Source: a virus. From it: 51,428 nt of DNA. A model generated the notes under the pieces. It had not been told where the DNA came from. It searched no databases and saw nothing but the letters and a program-made list of their open reading frames with translations. Position numbers and translations under genes: made by a program. Positions 50,562 to 51,428 of this stretch are shown one piece after another; position 1 is the stretch's first letter; each line of letters opens with the position of its first letter. The stretch covers positions 1 to 51,428 of the IMG/VR virus record IMGVR_UViG_3300032213_002040; one strand, given 5' to 3'.

Positions 50562-50654
50562 CCCAGTAATAGATGACTTACCCCTTATCACATAGTGAAT
50601 GGGCATCTAAAACTGGGCAAAAAAGTTATTATTATCATGTAATAAAGGGTAAGT
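50562..50654 (-). promoter_or_regulatory. Structured RNA element before the GIY-YIG gene
   Basis: On the minus strand, reading leftward: CCCAGT (50617-50612) pairs with ACTGGG (50567-50562); TAGATG (50609-50604) with CATCTA (50575-50570); CCC (50603-50601) with GGG; TCAC (50598-50595) with GTGA (50591-50588). The stem is followed by TATTTTTTATT and then the ATG, so it could end transcription or hide the start. A competing pairing exists: ACTTACCC (50654-50647) with GGGTAAGT (50583-50576), extendable by three pairs. Two mutually exclusive folds suggest a switch. Confidence 0.6.
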
Positions 50655-50658
50655 ACCG

Positions 50659-51428
50659 CTAAGATACTAAATATTCTATGAATTTATTTATGTTTTCTAT
50701 GTTTTTTTCGCCATGCCAAAAGTAATGGTTACTTTTTAATGGAACTTTCTTCCACTCACCCATAAAATATTCTTGATGCCTATATTCTAGTTTATCATAC
50801 AAACCATTTATGTAACAATAAGGCAAGCCATTGAATTGCTTTTTCTTCCATAAAAGGCAGTTTGCAATTGACTCCTCATTGAAGGGAGCATACCAGCCAT
50901 TGTCTTTTAAAATCTTGGGATGTTGTGTCATCCATGCCCATTCTTCTAACCATTCAATACAATTTTGACCAGCAACAAAATAACCCGTTTGTCTATACTT
51001 TTGTCTAACTGATTGATCTATGCCAAATAATTCACAAGCCGGTGCCTCCAATGTACCACTTAAATCTTCTCTGGTTACAGCCCCACCTCGCCCATTAATG
51101 ATTAAATAGTCATATATGCCCTCTACAAAGTAAGGGTAATCAGAATTGCGTGGAAAATTGTCAAACATTTCATTAATTGAGGCGTTTGCTACGCTATCTG
51201 TGTCCACATAAGCTACCACTTCAGCAAACTTTTCTAATGCGTGCTTTACTATCTTAGGGCGTTCTATTAATAGCTTATAAATCTGTTTATCTTCTCTATT
51301 AATGTACTCGTTTCTTTTCTTTAAATGCTTTACATCACAATCCCATCTAATGGTGGTGGTATTTTCTACCTGTACTTTATTGTCCGAATTAAGTAGATAA
51401 ACATAAATAGGATAAGTGCTAAAATTTC
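50659..51428 (-). CDS. Glycosyltransferase, GT-A with DxD motif (partial, cut by window end)
   Basis: The frame stays open to the right edge, so the N-terminus is missing; a GTG at 51219 is not the true start. Visible residues begin NFSTYPIYVYLLNSDNKVQV, pass TTTIRWDCDVKHL and ERPKIVKHALEKFAEVVAY, and reach the DxD motif in VAYVDTDSVAN, which binds the metal and nucleotide sugar. Further on are YFVEGIYDYLIINGRGG and WYAPFNEESIANCLLWKKKQ. At least 256 residues are present. It would add to the five-gene glycosylation set; acceptor unknown. The homing nuclease and the structured RNA lie directly downstream on the same strand. Confidence 0.7.
   Translation of the reverse strand, partial: NFSTYPIYVYLLNSDNKVQVENTTTIRWDCDVKHLKKRNEYINREDKQIYKLLIERPKIVKHALEKFAEVVAYVDTDSVANASINEMFDNFPRNSDYPYFVEGIYDYLIINGRGGAVTREDLSGTLEAPACELFGIDQSVRQKYRQTGYFVAGQNCIEWLEEWAWMTQHPKILKDNGWYAPFNEESIANCLLWKKKQFNGLPYCYINGLYDKLEYRHQEYFMGEWKKVPLKSNHYFWHGEKNIENINKFIEYLVS

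Noticed and set aside
1-51428. Direct terminal repeats showing a complete genome
   Set aside because: The two ends share no visible sequence and the right end cuts a glycosyltransferase gene; completeness cannot be claimed.

Overview
This window looks like a large piece of a tailed, probably podovirus-like, double-stranded DNA phage of a Bacteroidota host. Host evidence seen in the sequence: AT-rich DNA; start codons mostly preceded by an A-rich stretch (typically ATAAAAAATG) instead of a purine Shine-Dalgarno; several promoters of the Bacteroidota type (TTTG, about 19 nt, TAnnTTTG); and replication genes of families typical of Bacteroidota phages (a Lin1244/DUF4373-type initiator and a BT4734-like primase fused to a RecA-fold helicase). 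The order TerL, portal, scaffold, capsid, connector proteins, muzzle-like protein, internal virion proteins, fibres resembles crAss-like and related Bacteroidota podophages, but I cannot place it taxonomically without a search. The right end cuts a gene, so the window is not demonstrably a complete genome. No integrase, tRNA or CRISPR array was seen. There is no gene-free stretch longer than 300 bases.

Layout. 1-190: G/T-rich non-coding left end, then a promoter embedded in four CGTAACAA boxes. 191-1520 (+): a GIY-YIG nuclease with an RHH-like tail, followed by three small conserved phage genes. 1517-3543 (-): an early operon with a PD-(D/E)XK exonuclease. 3661-3723: two back-to-back terminators. 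3776-4448 (-): NinG-like recombinase and a small overlapping gene, divergent from a small HTH regulator with a palindromic operator between them. 4557-8458 (+): regulator, replication initiator (with iteron-like repeats), primase-helicase, SSB and four small genes.

8458-11788: three glycosyltransferases interrupted by a small reverse-strand gene with capsid-like codon use. 11804-24022: a possible GroES-like protein, a putative small terminase, TerL, portal, scaffold, major capsid protein, connector proteins and a clear GroES. 24026-29554: an 1842-residue muzzle-like protein extended by seven domains on poly-threonine linkers. 29572-40017: small virion proteins, a cupin-like protein and the internal or ejected proteins, with a ferritin-like protein between two giant polyvalent-type proteins. 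40077-47595: fibre module with a homing HNH nuclease; one fibre carries long Ser-Gly-Thr repeats and two end in S74-type auto-chaperones. 47604-51428 (-): a GT4 plus TibC-like protein O-heptosyltransferase fusion, a GIY-YIG/NUMOD homing nuclease preceded by a structured RNA element, and a truncated DxD glycosyltransferase.

The most striking theme, stated as a hypothesis, is virion glycosylation: five glycosyltransferase genes, two with GT9/TibC-like domains carrying four-cysteine clusters, flank a structural region that encodes extreme Thr/Ser-rich tail proteins which would be natural O-glycan acceptors. A second theme is regulation of selfish nucleases, by operator boxes at one GIY-YIG gene and by RNA structure at the other.
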